Part shown: piece after piece, positions 33,685 through 43,404 of the stretch
Layout: every line of letters begins with the position of its first letter
How positions within the stretch are numbered: the stretch's first letter is position 1
NCBI RefSeq assembly: GCF_042678385.1
Contig: NZ_JBHUDY010000002.1
Coordinates: forward strand, 525,575-589,574
DNA from: Sphingomonas_B tabacisoli
GTDB taxonomy: Bacteria; Pseudomonadota; Alphaproteobacteria; Sphingomonadales; Sphingomonadaceae
Reading direction: 5' to 3'
Length of the DNA: 64,000 nt
Notes under the pieces: generated by a model
Told to the model about the DNA's origin: nothing
Seen by the model: only the letters and a program-made list of their open reading frames with translations
Databases searched by the model: none
Made by a program: the position numbers and the translations under genes

Positions 33685-35514
33685 ATGGGTTGCGAACCCA
33701 CCCGGACGCCGCCGGCCGATCAGGTCGATATCGCCGCGCTCCGGCGTCGCTACGCAGCGGAGCGCGACAAGCGGCTGAACAGCGAGGGCGAGGCGCAGTA
33801 CGTCCGTGTCAGCGGCGATTTCAACGATCTCTATGTGTCCGATCCGCACCTGCCCGTGGTGCCGCGGCTCCCGGTCCATGAAGAGCTGGACGTGGCGGTT
33901 CTCGGCGCCGGCTTTGGCGGCATCCTGGCTAGCTATTATCTGACGAAGGCGGGCATCGGCAGCTTCCGCAATATCGACCATGCCGGCGACTTCGGCGGCG
34001 TTTGGTACTGGAACCGCTATCCTGGCGTGCAGTGCGACAATGATTCCTACTGCTATCTTCCGCTGCTCGAAGAGACCGGCTTCATGCCGTCCAAGAAGTT
34101 CGCGGACGGCGCCGAAATCTACGGCTATTGCAAGGTGATCGCCGACCGGTTCGGCCTGACCGAACGGGCGCTGTTCCACACGCTGATCACCTCGATCAAA
34201 TGGGAGGAGAGCGATCAGCGCTGGCTGATCGAGACCAACCGAGGTGACCGCATCCGCGCCAGATTCGTGATCATGGCGGCGGGCGTGCTCAACATGCCCA
34301 AGCTGCCGGGCATTCACGGCATCGACAGCTTCAAGGGCAAGATGTTCCACACCGCCCGATGGGACTATGACTATACCGGAGGAGCGCCAGGCAACCCGGC
34401 GCTCGACAAGCTCGGCGACAAGACGGTAGCGATCGTCGGCACCGGCGCCACCGCGATCCAGGCGATCCCGCATCTCGCGCGGCACGCCAAGCTGCTCTAC
34501 GTGATCCAGCGGACCCCTTCGACCGTCGACGAGCGGCCCAATCCGCCGACCGACGACGGATGGGCCAAGGTGCTGCAGCCGGGCTGGCAGGCCGAGCGCC
34601 GCGCCAATTTCCACCGCGCGGCGATGGAGTTTTTCGCGCCCGGCGAGCCGGACCTGATTTGCGACATCTGGACCGAGATTAGCCGCAACCTGGCGGCGGA
34701 GCTGGCGGCCGAGGGCTGGCCCGCGCTCACGCCGGAGGAGTTCATGGCGCGGCGCGAGCGCGTCGACTTCCAGGTCATGGAGCGGCTGCGCGGGCGCGTC
34801 GAGGAATTGGTCGACGACCCGGCCGACGTCGAGGCTCTGAAGCCCTGGTACCGCTATCAGTGCAAGCGACCGCTCTCGAGCGACGATTTCTACCCGGTCT
34901 TCAATCGCGACAATGTCGAGCTGATCGATGTGTCCACGACCAAGGGCGTCGAGCGGATGACGGAGCATGGCTTTGTCGCCGGCGGCAAGGAATATCCGAT
35001 CGACTGCATGGTACTGGCGAGCGGCTTTGAGGTGACCAGCGATCTGGAGCGCCGCTGGGGCATCGGGGCGGTGCAGGGCCGTGACGGCAAGTCGATCTAC
35101 GATCATTGGCGCAACGGCCCCAAGACGCTGCACGGCGTGATGACGCACGGTTTCCCGAACATGTTCTTCATCGGCTATATCCAGGGCGGCCTGATGGCAT
35201 CCGTCACCGAGCAATTCGGCCGGCAGGGCGAGCACGCCGCCTACATCATCGCCGAAACAATGATGCGCGGAGCGAAGGCGGTCGAGCCCAGCCAGGCCGC
35301 GCAGGACGAGTATGTGAAGACATTCCAGGAACTGGAGATCGACCAGTCCGCCTTCCAGCGGGAGTGCACGCCGAGCTATTTCACCAACGAAGGCGTGGTG
35401 AAGGCGCCTTGGGCGCTGTTCCGGCAATGGGGCCCGGGCTGGGATGCTTTCATGAAGATGCTGGCAGACTGGCGCGACAAGGGCGACATGGCTGGCATGG
35501 AGATCACGTCCTGA
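33685..35514 (+). CDS. Baeyer-Villiger-type flavin monooxygenase
   Basis: A 609-residue FAD/NADPH monooxygenase. The FAD motif 'LGAGFGG' is at 73-79, the NADPH motif 'VGTGATAIQAI' is in the middle, and the type I BVMO fingerprint FxGxxxHxxxWD is intact at 216-227 (Phe216, His222, Trp226). Such enzymes insert oxygen next to a ketone and turn ring ketones into lactones. The N-terminal extension of ~65 residues before the fold resembles cyclopentadecanone/steroid-type BVMOs. The start at 33685 has AAGGA upstream. It precedes the Rieske gene by 28 nt. Confidence 0.9.
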   Translation: MGCEPTRTPPADQVDIAALRRRYAAERDKRLNSEGEAQYVRVSGDFNDLYVSDPHLPVVPRLPVHEELDVAVLGAGFGGILASYYLTKAGIGSFRNIDHAGDFGGVWYWNRYPGVQCDNDSYCYLPLLEETGFMPSKKFADGAEIYGYCKVIADRFGLTERALFHTLITSIKWEESDQRWLIETNRGDRIRARFVIMAAGVLNMPKLPGIHGIDSFKGKMFHTARWDYDYTGGAPGNPALDKLGDKTVAIVGTGATAIQAIPHLARHAKLLYVIQRTPSTVDERPNPPTDDGWAKVLQPGWQAERRANFHRAAMEFFAPGEPDLICDIWTEISRNLAAELAAEGWPALTPEEFMARRERVDFQVMERLRGRVEELVDDPADVEALKPWYRYQCKRPLSSDDFYPVFNRDNVELIDVSTTKGVERMTEHGFVAGGKEYPIDCMVLASGFEVTSDLERRWGIGAVQGRDGKSIYDHWRNGPKTLHGVMTHGFPNMFFIGYIQGGLMASVTEQFGRQGEHAAYIIAETMMRGAKAVEPSQAAQDEYVKTFQELEIDQSAFQRECTPSYFTNEGVVKAPWALFRQWGPGWDAFMKMLADWRDKGDMAGMEITS

Positions 35515-35542
35515 GGCGTGGCGGAACTGCAGGAGCAGGGTG

Positions 35543-36949
35543 ATGAACGAGCATTCGCGGATCAGCAATTCCGAGGTCACGGTGCAGGATCTGGCGGCCG
35601 AACGCGCGGTCACCTACGGCACCGAAGCCTTTCTGTCGAAAGACTATGCCCAGGCGGAAAAGGAACGTTTGTGGCCGCGCGTGTGGCAAATGGCGGGACG
35701 GCTCGAGGATATCCCGAAGGTCGGCGACTTCTTCACCTACGACGTTTGCGATGAATCGATCATCGTGCTGCGCGCGGCCGAAGGCGAGGGGCCGGACGCG
35801 ATCCGCGCCTTCTACAATGTTTGCGCACATCGCGGGCGTCAGCTGGTCGACGTTCCGGCGGGCAGCAACGGCGTGCGCGGCAATGCGCGGAGCTTTGTCT
35901 GCGCCTTCCACGGCTGGACCTATGACCTGGAGGGCCGCAACACCTATATCCTCGACGAGGACGACTGGCACGGCGCGCTGACGCCCGACTGCACCTCGCT
36001 TACGCGGCTGCGCGCCGACACCTGGGGCGGCTTCGTCTATGTCGACATGCGCGAGGAGGGCGAGAGTCTCGAGGAATTCCTTGGTGATGCCGGCCGCATC
36101 CTGTCGCACTTCGAGTTCGACAAGATGCGCTACAAGTGGCGGCAATGGTGCATCTATCCAGCCAATTGGAAGACCTCCATCGAGGCCTTCATGGAACCGT
36201 ATCACACGACCACCACCCACAACCAGCTGACTGCCTATGCGGAGTTCTACGCCTATTCGAAGGCATATGGGCTGCATTCGGTCTCGGGCTTCGACCAGCG
36301 TCAGGCGAAGGAAGTCACCGACCAAGGCGGCTCGGTCAGCCGTGCCGGCAAAGGCGACGATCCGCGCGTTTCGACCTACGAGCTCGCGCGCGAGAACTAC
36401 ACGACGATCAATTATTCGGCCTCGACCGATACGCTGATCGCGGCGGCGTCCCGGTTGAAGGACGAATTGCCGGAAACCGCGACGGTCGGCGAAGTCATGG
36501 CCCATTGGATGGCGTCGGCGAAGCGCGACGATGCCGCCCGCGGCGTGATCTGGCCGGACATCCCACCCGAGGTCATGTCCGAAGCCGGGCTCGCCTGGAC
36601 GCTGTTTCCGAACCAAAACATCCTGCAGGGCGTGACCTTCGCGCTCTGTTACCGTGCGCGGCCCTATGGCGACGATCCCGACATGTGCATCTTCGAAGCC
36701 TATGCGCTCGAACGCTATCCGGAAGGTCAGGAGCCTAAGACCGAATGGGTCCAGGCGGAGCCAACGGAAGAGAAATGGGGCAAGGTCCTGGCCCAGGACT
36801 TCGCCAATATGCGGTACGTGCACAAGGGCATGAAGTCGCGCGGCTTCCGCGGTGCACTTCCCAATCCGCACCAGGAACAGAAGATCATCAACGCCCACCG
36901 CAACCTCGCCGCGTTCATGGGAACGGGCGCACCAAGGCTTTTGAAATGA
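35543..36949 (+). CDS. Rieske non-haem iron oxygenase, alpha subunit
   Basis: A 468-residue oxygenase with Rieske ligands Cys94-X-His96 ('VCAHRGRQL') and Cys120-X2-His123 ('CAFHGW'), and mononuclear iron histidines His221 and His226 in 'EPYHTTTTHNQ', after 'ANWKTSIEAF'. It is closely similar in layout to the protein at 59523 (shared 'GRNTYI/GRNIYI', 'WGGF/WGGW', ending 'RGALPNP'). AGGAGCAGGG precedes the ATG. Its stop overlaps the start of a ThDP enzyme by 4 nt. No beta subunit nearby. Confidence 0.9.
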   Translation: MNEHSRISNSEVTVQDLAAERAVTYGTEAFLSKDYAQAEKERLWPRVWQMAGRLEDIPKVGDFFTYDVCDESIIVLRAAEGEGPDAIRAFYNVCAHRGRQLVDVPAGSNGVRGNARSFVCAFHGWTYDLEGRNTYILDEDDWHGALTPDCTSLTRLRADTWGGFVYVDMREEGESLEEFLGDAGRILSHFEFDKMRYKWRQWCIYPANWKTSIEAFMEPYHTTTTHNQLTAYAEFYAYSKAYGLHSVSGFDQRQAKEVTDQGGSVSRAGKGDDPRVSTYELARENYTTINYSASTDTLIAAASRLKDELPETATVGEVMAHWMASAKRDDAARGVIWPDIPPEVMSEAGLAWTLFPNQNILQGVTFALCYRARPYGDDPDMCIFEAYALERYPEGQEPKTEWVQAEPTEEKWGKVLAQDFANMRYVHKGMKSRGFRGALPNPHQEQKIINAHRNLAAFMGTGAPRLLK

Positions 36950-38733
36950 GCTACGAAGACGCGAAGCCCAAGACCGCCACCTCCGACCTTAAGCTGAAGG
37001 CCGGCGGCACGCCGGTCTATAAGCGCATTCTCGATCTGTTCGAGGCCGAGGGGATCAAGACGCTGTTCGGCATTCCCGACCCAAACTTCGTGCACCTCTG
37101 TCTGGAGGCCGAGGCGCGCGGATGGACGGTCGTCTCGCCGCACCACGAGGCGGCGGCCGGGTTCATGGCAGAGGCCGCGTCGCGCATCACCGGCAAGCCG
37201 GCCGTATGCTTCGGCACGCTCGGGCCAGGCCTCGCCAACATGATGCCCGCGATTCAGTGCTGCAAAGTCGAGAATTCGCCGGTAATCTTTCTGGGCGGCC
37301 AGCGCGCCCGTGTGACCGAGCGTAGGGTACGCCGCGGTCGCATCCAGTTCGTTCGGCAGGAGCCGATGATCGAGGATTCGGTCAAATATTCGGGCGCGAT
37401 CGAATATGCCGACCAGACGGATGAAGTGATCCGCGAGGCGATCCGAGTCGCGATGTCGGGCACGCCGGGCCCGACCTATGTCGAATATCCGAGCCAGGTC
37501 ATTCTGGAAGAGCTGGATGTGCCGCCGGTGTTGCCGCCGGAGCGTTATCGTCTCACGATGCAGGGCGCTGACGGGGACAGGATCGCGGAGGCGGCCAAGC
37601 TGATCCTGGATGCGAAAAACCCGATCTTGTTGGTTGGCCATGCGGTCCACACCACCAAATCCGGCGCGGCGGTGAAGGAGCTGGCGCTCAAGATGAACTG
37701 TCCGGTGATCCAGACATCGGGCGGCACCAGCTACATCAAGGGGCTTGAGGACCGCACCTTCCAGTATGTCTTCTCCGATGCTTCGATCGAAGCCGTCGAA
37801 GCGTCCGACGTGGTGGTCGCGCTCGGCACGGAACTCGGCGAGCCGGTGCATTTCGGGCGATGGCGGCATTGGTACGCCGGCGAAGCGGGCCGCAAGTGGA
37901 TCTACGTCCAGCAGGACCCGACGGCGATCGGCGTCAACCGCCCGATCGACGTGCCGCTGGTCGGCGACGTGCGCGCGGTGGTCCCGCAATTGACACGTGC
38001 GTTGGGCGAGGGCCGGGCAGCCGGCGACGATCTGGCGCGGTTCATGAAGGACGGCCAGGCCGAGCTCGACGAACTCGCCGAAGAATCGCACAGCAAGAGC
38101 GACGGCAGCGGCAATGTGCCCGTTCACACGGCCCGCTTCATCGTTGAAGCCACCAAGGCCTTCCCCAAAGACGGCATCATGATCCGAGACGGCGGCGCGA
38201 CAGTGGTGTTCGGCTGGACCTATAGCCAGTGCAAGCCGAACGACGTGATCTGGAACCAGAATTACGGTCATATCGGCACCGGGCTGCCATATGCGACGGG
38301 CGCGATGCTGGCGGATCAGGCGGAGACGGGCGTGCAGCGGCCCGGCATGCTGATCACATCGGACTCATCGTTCCTGTTTCACATCGCCGAACTGGAAGTC
38401 GCGGTGCGGCGCAACCTGCCGCTCGTCTGCGTGGTGGGCGTGGACTTCCAATGGGGCCTTGAGGTCGGCGTCTACAAGCGGACCTTCGGACCTGGAACGG
38501 CCGAGACCGGCACTCATTGGAGCGACAAGGTCCGCTTCGACAAGATCGCGGAAGGCCTTGGCGCGTACGGCGAATATGTCACCACTGCCGACGAGATCGG
38601 ACCGGCGATCGCAAGGGCCTTTGCGCACGGCGGCCCCGCCGTCATCCATGTGCCCATCGATCCGAAGGCGAACTCGGAGGAAATGCCCAAATACGACAAA
38701 TTCCGCACCTGGTATGCGGAGGGCACCCAGTGA
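36946..38733 (+). CDS. ThDP-dependent enzyme, acetolactate synthase/2-hydroxyacyl-CoA lyase-like
   Basis: A 595-residue protein with the three-domain layout of the decarboxylase/lyase ThDP family. The cofactor-activating glutamate is Glu68 ('SPHHEAAAGFMAEA'). 'FGTLGPGLANMMPAI' (89-103) is typical. The ThDP-binding GDG...NN motif is altered: residues 472-474 are Ser-Asp-Ser, and the usual NN is Val-Asp (499-500) in 'VVGVDFQWG'. It may cleave or form a C-C bond beside a carbonyl. It is coupled by 4-nt overlaps to the Rieske gene upstream and the lipoprotein gene downstream. Confidence 0.85.
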   Translation: MSYEDAKPKTATSDLKLKAGGTPVYKRILDLFEAEGIKTLFGIPDPNFVHLCLEAEARGWTVVSPHHEAAAGFMAEAASRITGKPAVCFGTLGPGLANMMPAIQCCKVENSPVIFLGGQRARVTERRVRRGRIQFVRQEPMIEDSVKYSGAIEYADQTDEVIREAIRVAMSGTPGPTYVEYPSQVILEELDVPPVLPPERYRLTMQGADGDRIAEAAKLILDAKNPILLVGHAVHTTKSGAAVKELALKMNCPVIQTSGGTSYIKGLEDRTFQYVFSDASIEAVEASDVVVALGTELGEPVHFGRWRHWYAGEAGRKWIYVQQDPTAIGVNRPIDVPLVGDVRAVVPQLTRALGEGRAAGDDLARFMKDGQAELDELAEESHSKSDGSGNVPVHTARFIVEATKAFPKDGIMIRDGGATVVFGWTYSQCKPNDVIWNQNYGHIGTGLPYATGAMLADQAETGVQRPGMLITSDSSFLFHIAELEVAVRRNLPLVCVVGVDFQWGLEVGVYKRTFGPGTAETGTHWSDKVRFDKIAEGLGAYGEYVTTADEIGPAIARAFAHGGPAVIHVPIDPKANSEEMPKYDKFRTWYAEGTQ

Positions 38734-40394
38734 GCAGCGCGCGCTGGCGGGCGACCCCGCGGCGCAAGCTTTTTCCCCTGGCGGCACCGGTCTTGGCTGG
38801 CTGCCTGACGGCCGCCGCCGCGTCGCCCACTTCTCCCGGTCATCCCTCGGCTCCATCGATTGGGCCCGTCGAGATTACGACACTCAAGCTGCCGGCAGGG
38901 GTAACGGTACGGAGCGCTACCTACACGCCTTCGGGCAAGGTGCTACTCTCCTATTCGGCCGGGCGCGGCGGAGGTCCCGATCCGATTCGGCTGGCGACGA
39001 TGGACGACGATGGCCGGAATTTCCGCCCATTCTTCGCAAAGCCGGTGGCCGAGAAGGCACAGAGCAACGGCACCCGCTACATGGTATTCGCGGACAATCG
39101 CCGGGTTTTGTTGGGTGACTATGTCATCGAGTGCAGGGAAGCGCTGGAAGAGTGTCGTGATCCGGCTCTCCTTCCAGTCAAATATCCGGCTGAAATCGCG
39201 AGCGGCGACCACATCGCCGTCCGCTGGTCGGAAATCGTCATCGCGCCCGACAACCGGCACATGGCCTGGACGACGCTGTTCGCGAATTATTCGGCGATGG
39301 TGTTCCTGGGCGAACTGCGCAGGGACGGCAGCCGCTATGTGATCGACGATCCTAGGATCATCAGCACCCTCGATCGCTTCCGTAACGACCCCGCTCATGC
39401 CGACGGCGTGCTGCCCAGGCCTTTGCTTGGCGGTGAAGTGAAGCAGTTCGTGCACGGCGGCCGCGCGCTCTCGGTGGTGGGGGCGGCGGAGCGCGACCTG
39501 CCGGGATCGGTGGTTATCCATCTGGACAGCGGCGATCGGGAAGTCATTACCAATCCGCCCGGCTATACCGAGACGACGATCTTTTCGCCCGACGAGCGCC
39601 TGGGTATCGTAATGAGTCCGCGGTTCGCCGAACGAACCGACCTGAAGCTGCTCAGCCTGATGCCGCGCCCCTATCCGGACAGCCTCAATATGGGGCTGAG
39701 CATGCTCGCCTACACGCATTCCGTCACCGGCGTGCGGCGCGGGAGGCCTGGCACTGTCGGTCCTGTCCTGATCGATATCGGGGCCGCGCGCAGCGATCAT
39801 GGCCATCTAGGCATCGACCTGGCGCGAGACGAGAAATGGGTCTTCTACTCGCCCATGTCCTGGCATCCAGGCAGTCGCAAGGCGATGTGGATCGAAGGCG
39901 AGCAGGGAACGCGAAACTTCAGGGTGAGAATTGCGAGCCTTCCGGATTATCGGCCCGCCGCGGGTGTGGCGGTGGAAATCACGCCGGTGGCTTTGGGCTC
40001 CCCCGATCTTTCGGTCGTTCGCGCCTATGCCGCCAAGAGCCAGGATATCGACGTGAAGGTCTATGGCCGCAAGTCGGGATACATCACTTATCGCCGCTCA
40101 CGTGACGGGCGGATCGAGAAACGCTACGCCGACTTCAGCGACGATGGGAAGCGGATTTATTCCGGCCAGGAGACGATGCAGGCCGGTCGGCAAGGAAAAT
40201 CCGTTTATACCGCCGACCTCCGCCTGAGCGGTGCCGAAAGCGGGACGATGGCACTCAAGATGACCTTCGGTCCGCTTGGCGCCCCGATCCCCGCTCCGCT
40301 GATCTTCGACGGCGACTCGGCGGGCGCGCCCCAAACGAGCGGTTATGTCGAATATGCCGGCAAGCGGCTGACCGTCGACAATCTCGTGCCTTAG
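38730..40394 (+). CDS. Exported lipoprotein with beta-propeller-like repeats, unknown function
   Basis: A 554-residue protein with an N-terminal signal: basic region 'RRKLFPLAAP' then lipobox 'LAGC' (Cys25). The mature part has many short repeated strands and 'SPDERLGIVMSP'/'ARDEKWVFYSP' segments like TolB/WD40-type propellers. It starts with GTG overlapping the ThDP stop (GTGA). No catalytic motif is recognised. It might bind the extracellular or periplasmic substrate. Its place in an otherwise cytoplasmic enzyme operon is unusual. Confidence 0.7.
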   Translation: MSSARWRATPRRKLFPLAAPVLAGCLTAAAASPTSPGHPSAPSIGPVEITTLKLPAGVTVRSATYTPSGKVLLSYSAGRGGGPDPIRLATMDDDGRNFRPFFAKPVAEKAQSNGTRYMVFADNRRVLLGDYVIECREALEECRDPALLPVKYPAEIASGDHIAVRWSEIVIAPDNRHMAWTTLFANYSAMVFLGELRRDGSRYVIDDPRIISTLDRFRNDPAHADGVLPRPLLGGEVKQFVHGGRALSVVGAAERDLPGSVVIHLDSGDREVITNPPGYTETTIFSPDERLGIVMSPRFAERTDLKLLSLMPRPYPDSLNMGLSMLAYTHSVTGVRRGRPGTVGPVLIDIGAARSDHGHLGIDLARDEKWVFYSPMSWHPGSRKAMWIEGEQGTRNFRVRIASLPDYRPAAGVAVEITPVALGSPDLSVVRAYAAKSQDIDVKVYGRKSGYITYRRSRDGRIEKRYADFSDDGKRIYSGQETMQAGRQGKSVYTADLRLSGAESGTMALKMTFGPLGAPIPAPLIFDGDSAGAPQTSGYVEYAGKRLTVDNLVP

Positions 40395-40411
40395 CCAGAG
40401 AGAAGCGAACC

Positions 40412-41821
40412 ATGCGCCAATACACCCAGTTTTATATCGACGGGCAGTGGGTCGACCCGGCCACCCCCAATACCGCCGATGTGATCAATCCCGCGACGGA
40501 GCAAGTTTCCGGCACGATCTCGCTTGGTTCGGCAGCCGATGTCGACAAGGCGGTGGCGGCCGCGCGCCGCGCCTTCGAGAGCTGGTCGCAGAGCAAAGTG
40601 GCGGACCGGCTGCAGCTGCTCGAAGCAATTCAGGCGGAATATGCGCGGCGTCAGCAAGAGCTTGGCGAGGCGGTCACGGAGGAAATGGGCGCTCCGATCG
40701 CACTCGGCACCGGTTTCCACGTCGGGCTGGGGGCGGGGCATTTGCAGACCGCGATCGAGGTGCTGCGCGACTTCCGGTTCGAGGAGCGGCGAGGCAATAC
40801 GCTGATTGTCAGGGAGCCGATCGGCGTCTGCGGACTGATCACGCCCTGGAACTGGCCGCTCAACCAGACCACGGTGAAGGTGTTCCCCGCTCTCGCGGCG
40901 GGCAATACGATGGTGCTAAAGCCGCCGCAGTTGGCGCCCTATTCGGCGCAGATTCTCGCTGAAATCCTGGACGCAGCGGGTGTGCCGGCGGGCGTGTTCA
41001 ACATGATCCAGGGGCAGGGCAGCGTGATCGGCGCGGCACTGTCCAAGCACCCGGACGTCGACATGATCAGCTTCACCGGCTCCGAGCCGGTGGGCGTCCA
41101 GATCAGCAAGGACGCCGCCGACACGGTGAAGCGGGTTGGACTGGAGCTCGGCGGCAAGAGCGCGTGGATCGTGCTGGACGACGCACGGCTTGCGGAAAAT
41201 GTGGCGGCGGCGACGGCCGGGATGATGGTCAATGCCGGCCAGACCTGCTCGGCCGGTTCGCGTCTGCTCGTCCCGCGCGCACGGCTACAAGAGGCGATCG
41301 CGGCGGCCCGAACCGCGGCCGAAGGCGTCACCGTCGGCGATCCGCGCGGCGATGTGGCGATGGGGCCGGTCGTCTCCAAGGGCCAGTACAACACGGTTCA
41401 GGAGTACATCGCCAAAGGCCTCGACGAAGGCGCCGAGCTGATCGCCGGCGGCGCGGGGCGGCCGGAAGGGCTCGACAAGGGCTGGTACTGCAGGCCGACG
41501 GTATTCGTGACCACCAACGACACGACGATCGCTCGCGAGGAAATCTTCGGGCCCGTGCTGGTGGTGATCCCCTACGACGATATCGATGACGCGGTGCGGA
41601 TCGCCAATGACAGCGTCTTCGGGCTCGGTGGCCACATCAGCGGAGAGGACCGCGACGCCGCGATCGGGGTGGCCAAACGGCTGCGTACCGGCGCCGTCTG
41701 GGTGAATGGCGGCTTCGACTTCCATGCGCCGTTCGGCGGCTACAAGCGCAGCGGCAATGGCCGCGAATGGGGAGAGCACGGCTTCGCCGAATATCTCGAA
41801 ACCAAGTCTATCATCGCATGA
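40412..41821 (+). CDS. Aldehyde dehydrogenase, NAD(P)-dependent
   Basis: A 469-residue aldehyde dehydrogenase: 'ITPWNWPLNQ' (143-152), 'FTGSEPVG' (221-228), catalytic Glu245 in 'LELGGKSA' and nucleophile Cys279 in 'NAGQTCSAGSR', all intact. It oxidises an aldehyde to the acid. The start has AGAGAAG upstream. The stop overlaps the next gene (ATGA, 41818-41821). Substrate unknown; a role after oxygenolytic cleavage would fit. Confidence 0.92.
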   Translation: MRQYTQFYIDGQWVDPATPNTADVINPATEQVSGTISLGSAADVDKAVAAARRAFESWSQSKVADRLQLLEAIQAEYARRQQELGEAVTEEMGAPIALGTGFHVGLGAGHLQTAIEVLRDFRFEERRGNTLIVREPIGVCGLITPWNWPLNQTTVKVFPALAAGNTMVLKPPQLAPYSAQILAEILDAAGVPAGVFNMIQGQGSVIGAALSKHPDVDMISFTGSEPVGVQISKDAADTVKRVGLELGGKSAWIVLDDARLAENVAAATAGMMVNAGQTCSAGSRLLVPRARLQEAIAAARTAAEGVTVGDPRGDVAMGPVVSKGQYNTVQEYIAKGLDEGAELIAGGAGRPEGLDKGWYCRPTVFVTTNDTTIAREEIFGPVLVVIPYDDIDDAVRIANDSVFGLGGHISGEDRDAAIGVAKRLRTGAVWVNGGFDFHAPFGGYKRSGNGREWGEHGFAEYLETKSIIA

Positions 41822-43404
41822 GCCGCTATTCGGGTCCCGCCGCCACGCTCGCCGACGGCTGGTCGCTCGATCGCGTGACCCAGCCAAGCCGTTTGTTCGG
41901 CGCGAACGGCATCGCGGCGGGGCCCGATGGCCGGCTCTATGTGGCGCAGGTTCCCGGCAGCCAGGTGAGTGCGATCGACATCGATACTGGCATCATCGAG
42001 ACCGTCAGCGCGATGGGCGGGGATATCGTCGCGCCCGACGATCTAGTCTTCGACGAGGCCGCGAACATCTACCTGACCGAGATCACCGAGAATCGGGTTT
42101 GCAGGCGCCGCCCGAACGGCCGCGTCGACGTGATCCGGGGGGATATTCCGGTCGCCAATCCGATCACCTGGCACGGTGGGCGGCTGTTCGCGGGCGAATG
42201 CCGGATCGGCGCACGGATCATGGAATTGCCGCTCGACGGCAGCGAGCCGAGGGTCATTGCCAGCGACGTTCCGATGGCGAACGCCATGCAGGTGGGGCCC
42301 GACGGAAAGCTCTACTTTCCTGTGATGGGCACCAACCAGATATGGCGCGTGGCCCTGGATGGCGGCGCACCCGAAGTGGTCGCGGGCGATCTGGGCGTGC
42401 CCGATTCGGTAAAGTTCGACAGCAAGGGCCGGATCATCACGACCCAGGTGGCGAGCGGCCAGGTGCTGCGCATCGATCCAGCCACCGGGACCAGGGAAGT
42501 GCTCGCCCAGCTTGCTCCCGGCCTCGACAATTGTGCTTTTGTCGGCGAGCGACTGTTCGTCTCGAGCATCCCCGGCGAGATCGTTGAAATCGTCGCGCCG
42601 GGGCAGGCGCGGCCGATCGTCTCCCGCGGCCTGCAATGGCCGCTGGGGCTGGCGGCGTCGGACGACGGTGCGCTGTTCGTCGCAGACGGCGCATTCTCCT
42701 ATCGGCTGGCCGAGGCAGGCGCGCTGGAAACACTCTGCATGCTCTTTACGCCCGGCGGTCCTGGCTATGTGCGCGGCGTGTGCTCTGGCGGTGCACCCGG
42801 GCAATGGATTGTAACGACCGGTCTCGGCGGTGTTGCGCGCTGGAGTGCCGGGGTCGAAGCGGAGTGGCTGGCGCAAGGGCTGGACCGCGCGATGGGCGTC
42901 GCGCGGACGTCGCGCGGTATGATCATTGTCGCGGAATATGGCGCCGGCCGCCTGCTCAGCGTCGATGCGAGCGGAGTCGCCGAACTCGCGAGCGGCCTCG
43001 ACATGCCGATGGGCGTGGCCGTCGACAGCGACGACGGCATCTATGTCGCCGAAGCGGGGGCAGGGCGCGTCGTGAAGGTCCGCGGCAGCAACAGCGAGAC
43101 CGTCGCGGACGGGCTCGGCCGTCCCGAAGGCCTTGCCTGGCGTGACGGCGAATTGTTCGCCCTCGACACGGCTTCCAAGTCGGTGATCCGCATCGATCCG
43201 CTGCGGGGACACCAGATCGCGGTGGCAAGCAACCTCCCGGTCGGCGCACCCGTCGGCGTGGAGCCGAAGCCGCTCGGCCCGATCGGCGACATGGCCGGGC
43301 CGATGATCAACTTCGCCGGCGTCGCGGCGGGAGCGGACGGTTCACTCTATGTCTCGGGCGATGCGGAAGGCAGCGTGCTGCGCCTGCGGTCGAATCTCGA
43401 CTAA
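41818..43404 (+). CDS. SMP-30/gluconolactonase-like beta-propeller protein
   Basis: A 528-residue cytoplasmic protein (no signal seen) made of repeated propeller blades: 'NGIAAGPDGRLYVAQ', 'DDLVFDEAANIYLTE', 'GVAVDSDDGIYVAEAGAGRV' and 'GVAAGADGSLYVSGD'. SMP-30-like proteins hydrolyse lactones. With a BVMO in the same block, a lactonase step is attractive but unproven; it is longer than a usual ~300-residue lactonase and may hold two propellers. It shares CTAA with the stop of the opposite IclR gene. Confidence 0.78.
   Translation: MSRYSGPAATLADGWSLDRVTQPSRLFGANGIAAGPDGRLYVAQVPGSQVSAIDIDTGIIETVSAMGGDIVAPDDLVFDEAANIYLTEITENRVCRRRPNGRVDVIRGDIPVANPITWHGGRLFAGECRIGARIMELPLDGSEPRVIASDVPMANAMQVGPDGKLYFPVMGTNQIWRVALDGGAPEVVAGDLGVPDSVKFDSKGRIITTQVASGQVLRIDPATGTREVLAQLAPGLDNCAFVGERLFVSSIPGEIVEIVAPGQARPIVSRGLQWPLGLAASDDGALFVADGAFSYRLAEAGALETLCMLFTPGGPGYVRGVCSGGAPGQWIVTTGLGGVARWSAGVEAEWLAQGLDRAMGVARTSRGMIIVAEYGAGRLLSVDASGVAELASGLDMPMGVAVDSDDGIYVAEAGAGRVVKVRGSNSETVADGLGRPEGLAWRDGELFALDTASKSVIRIDPLRGHQIAVASNLPVGAPVGVEPKPLGPIGDMAGPMINFAGVAAGADGSLYVSGDAEGSVLRLRSNLD

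Noticed and set aside
33133..35613. 826-codon minus-strand open frame
   Set aside because: Antisense to the SnoaL-like and BVMO genes; no recognisable domain.
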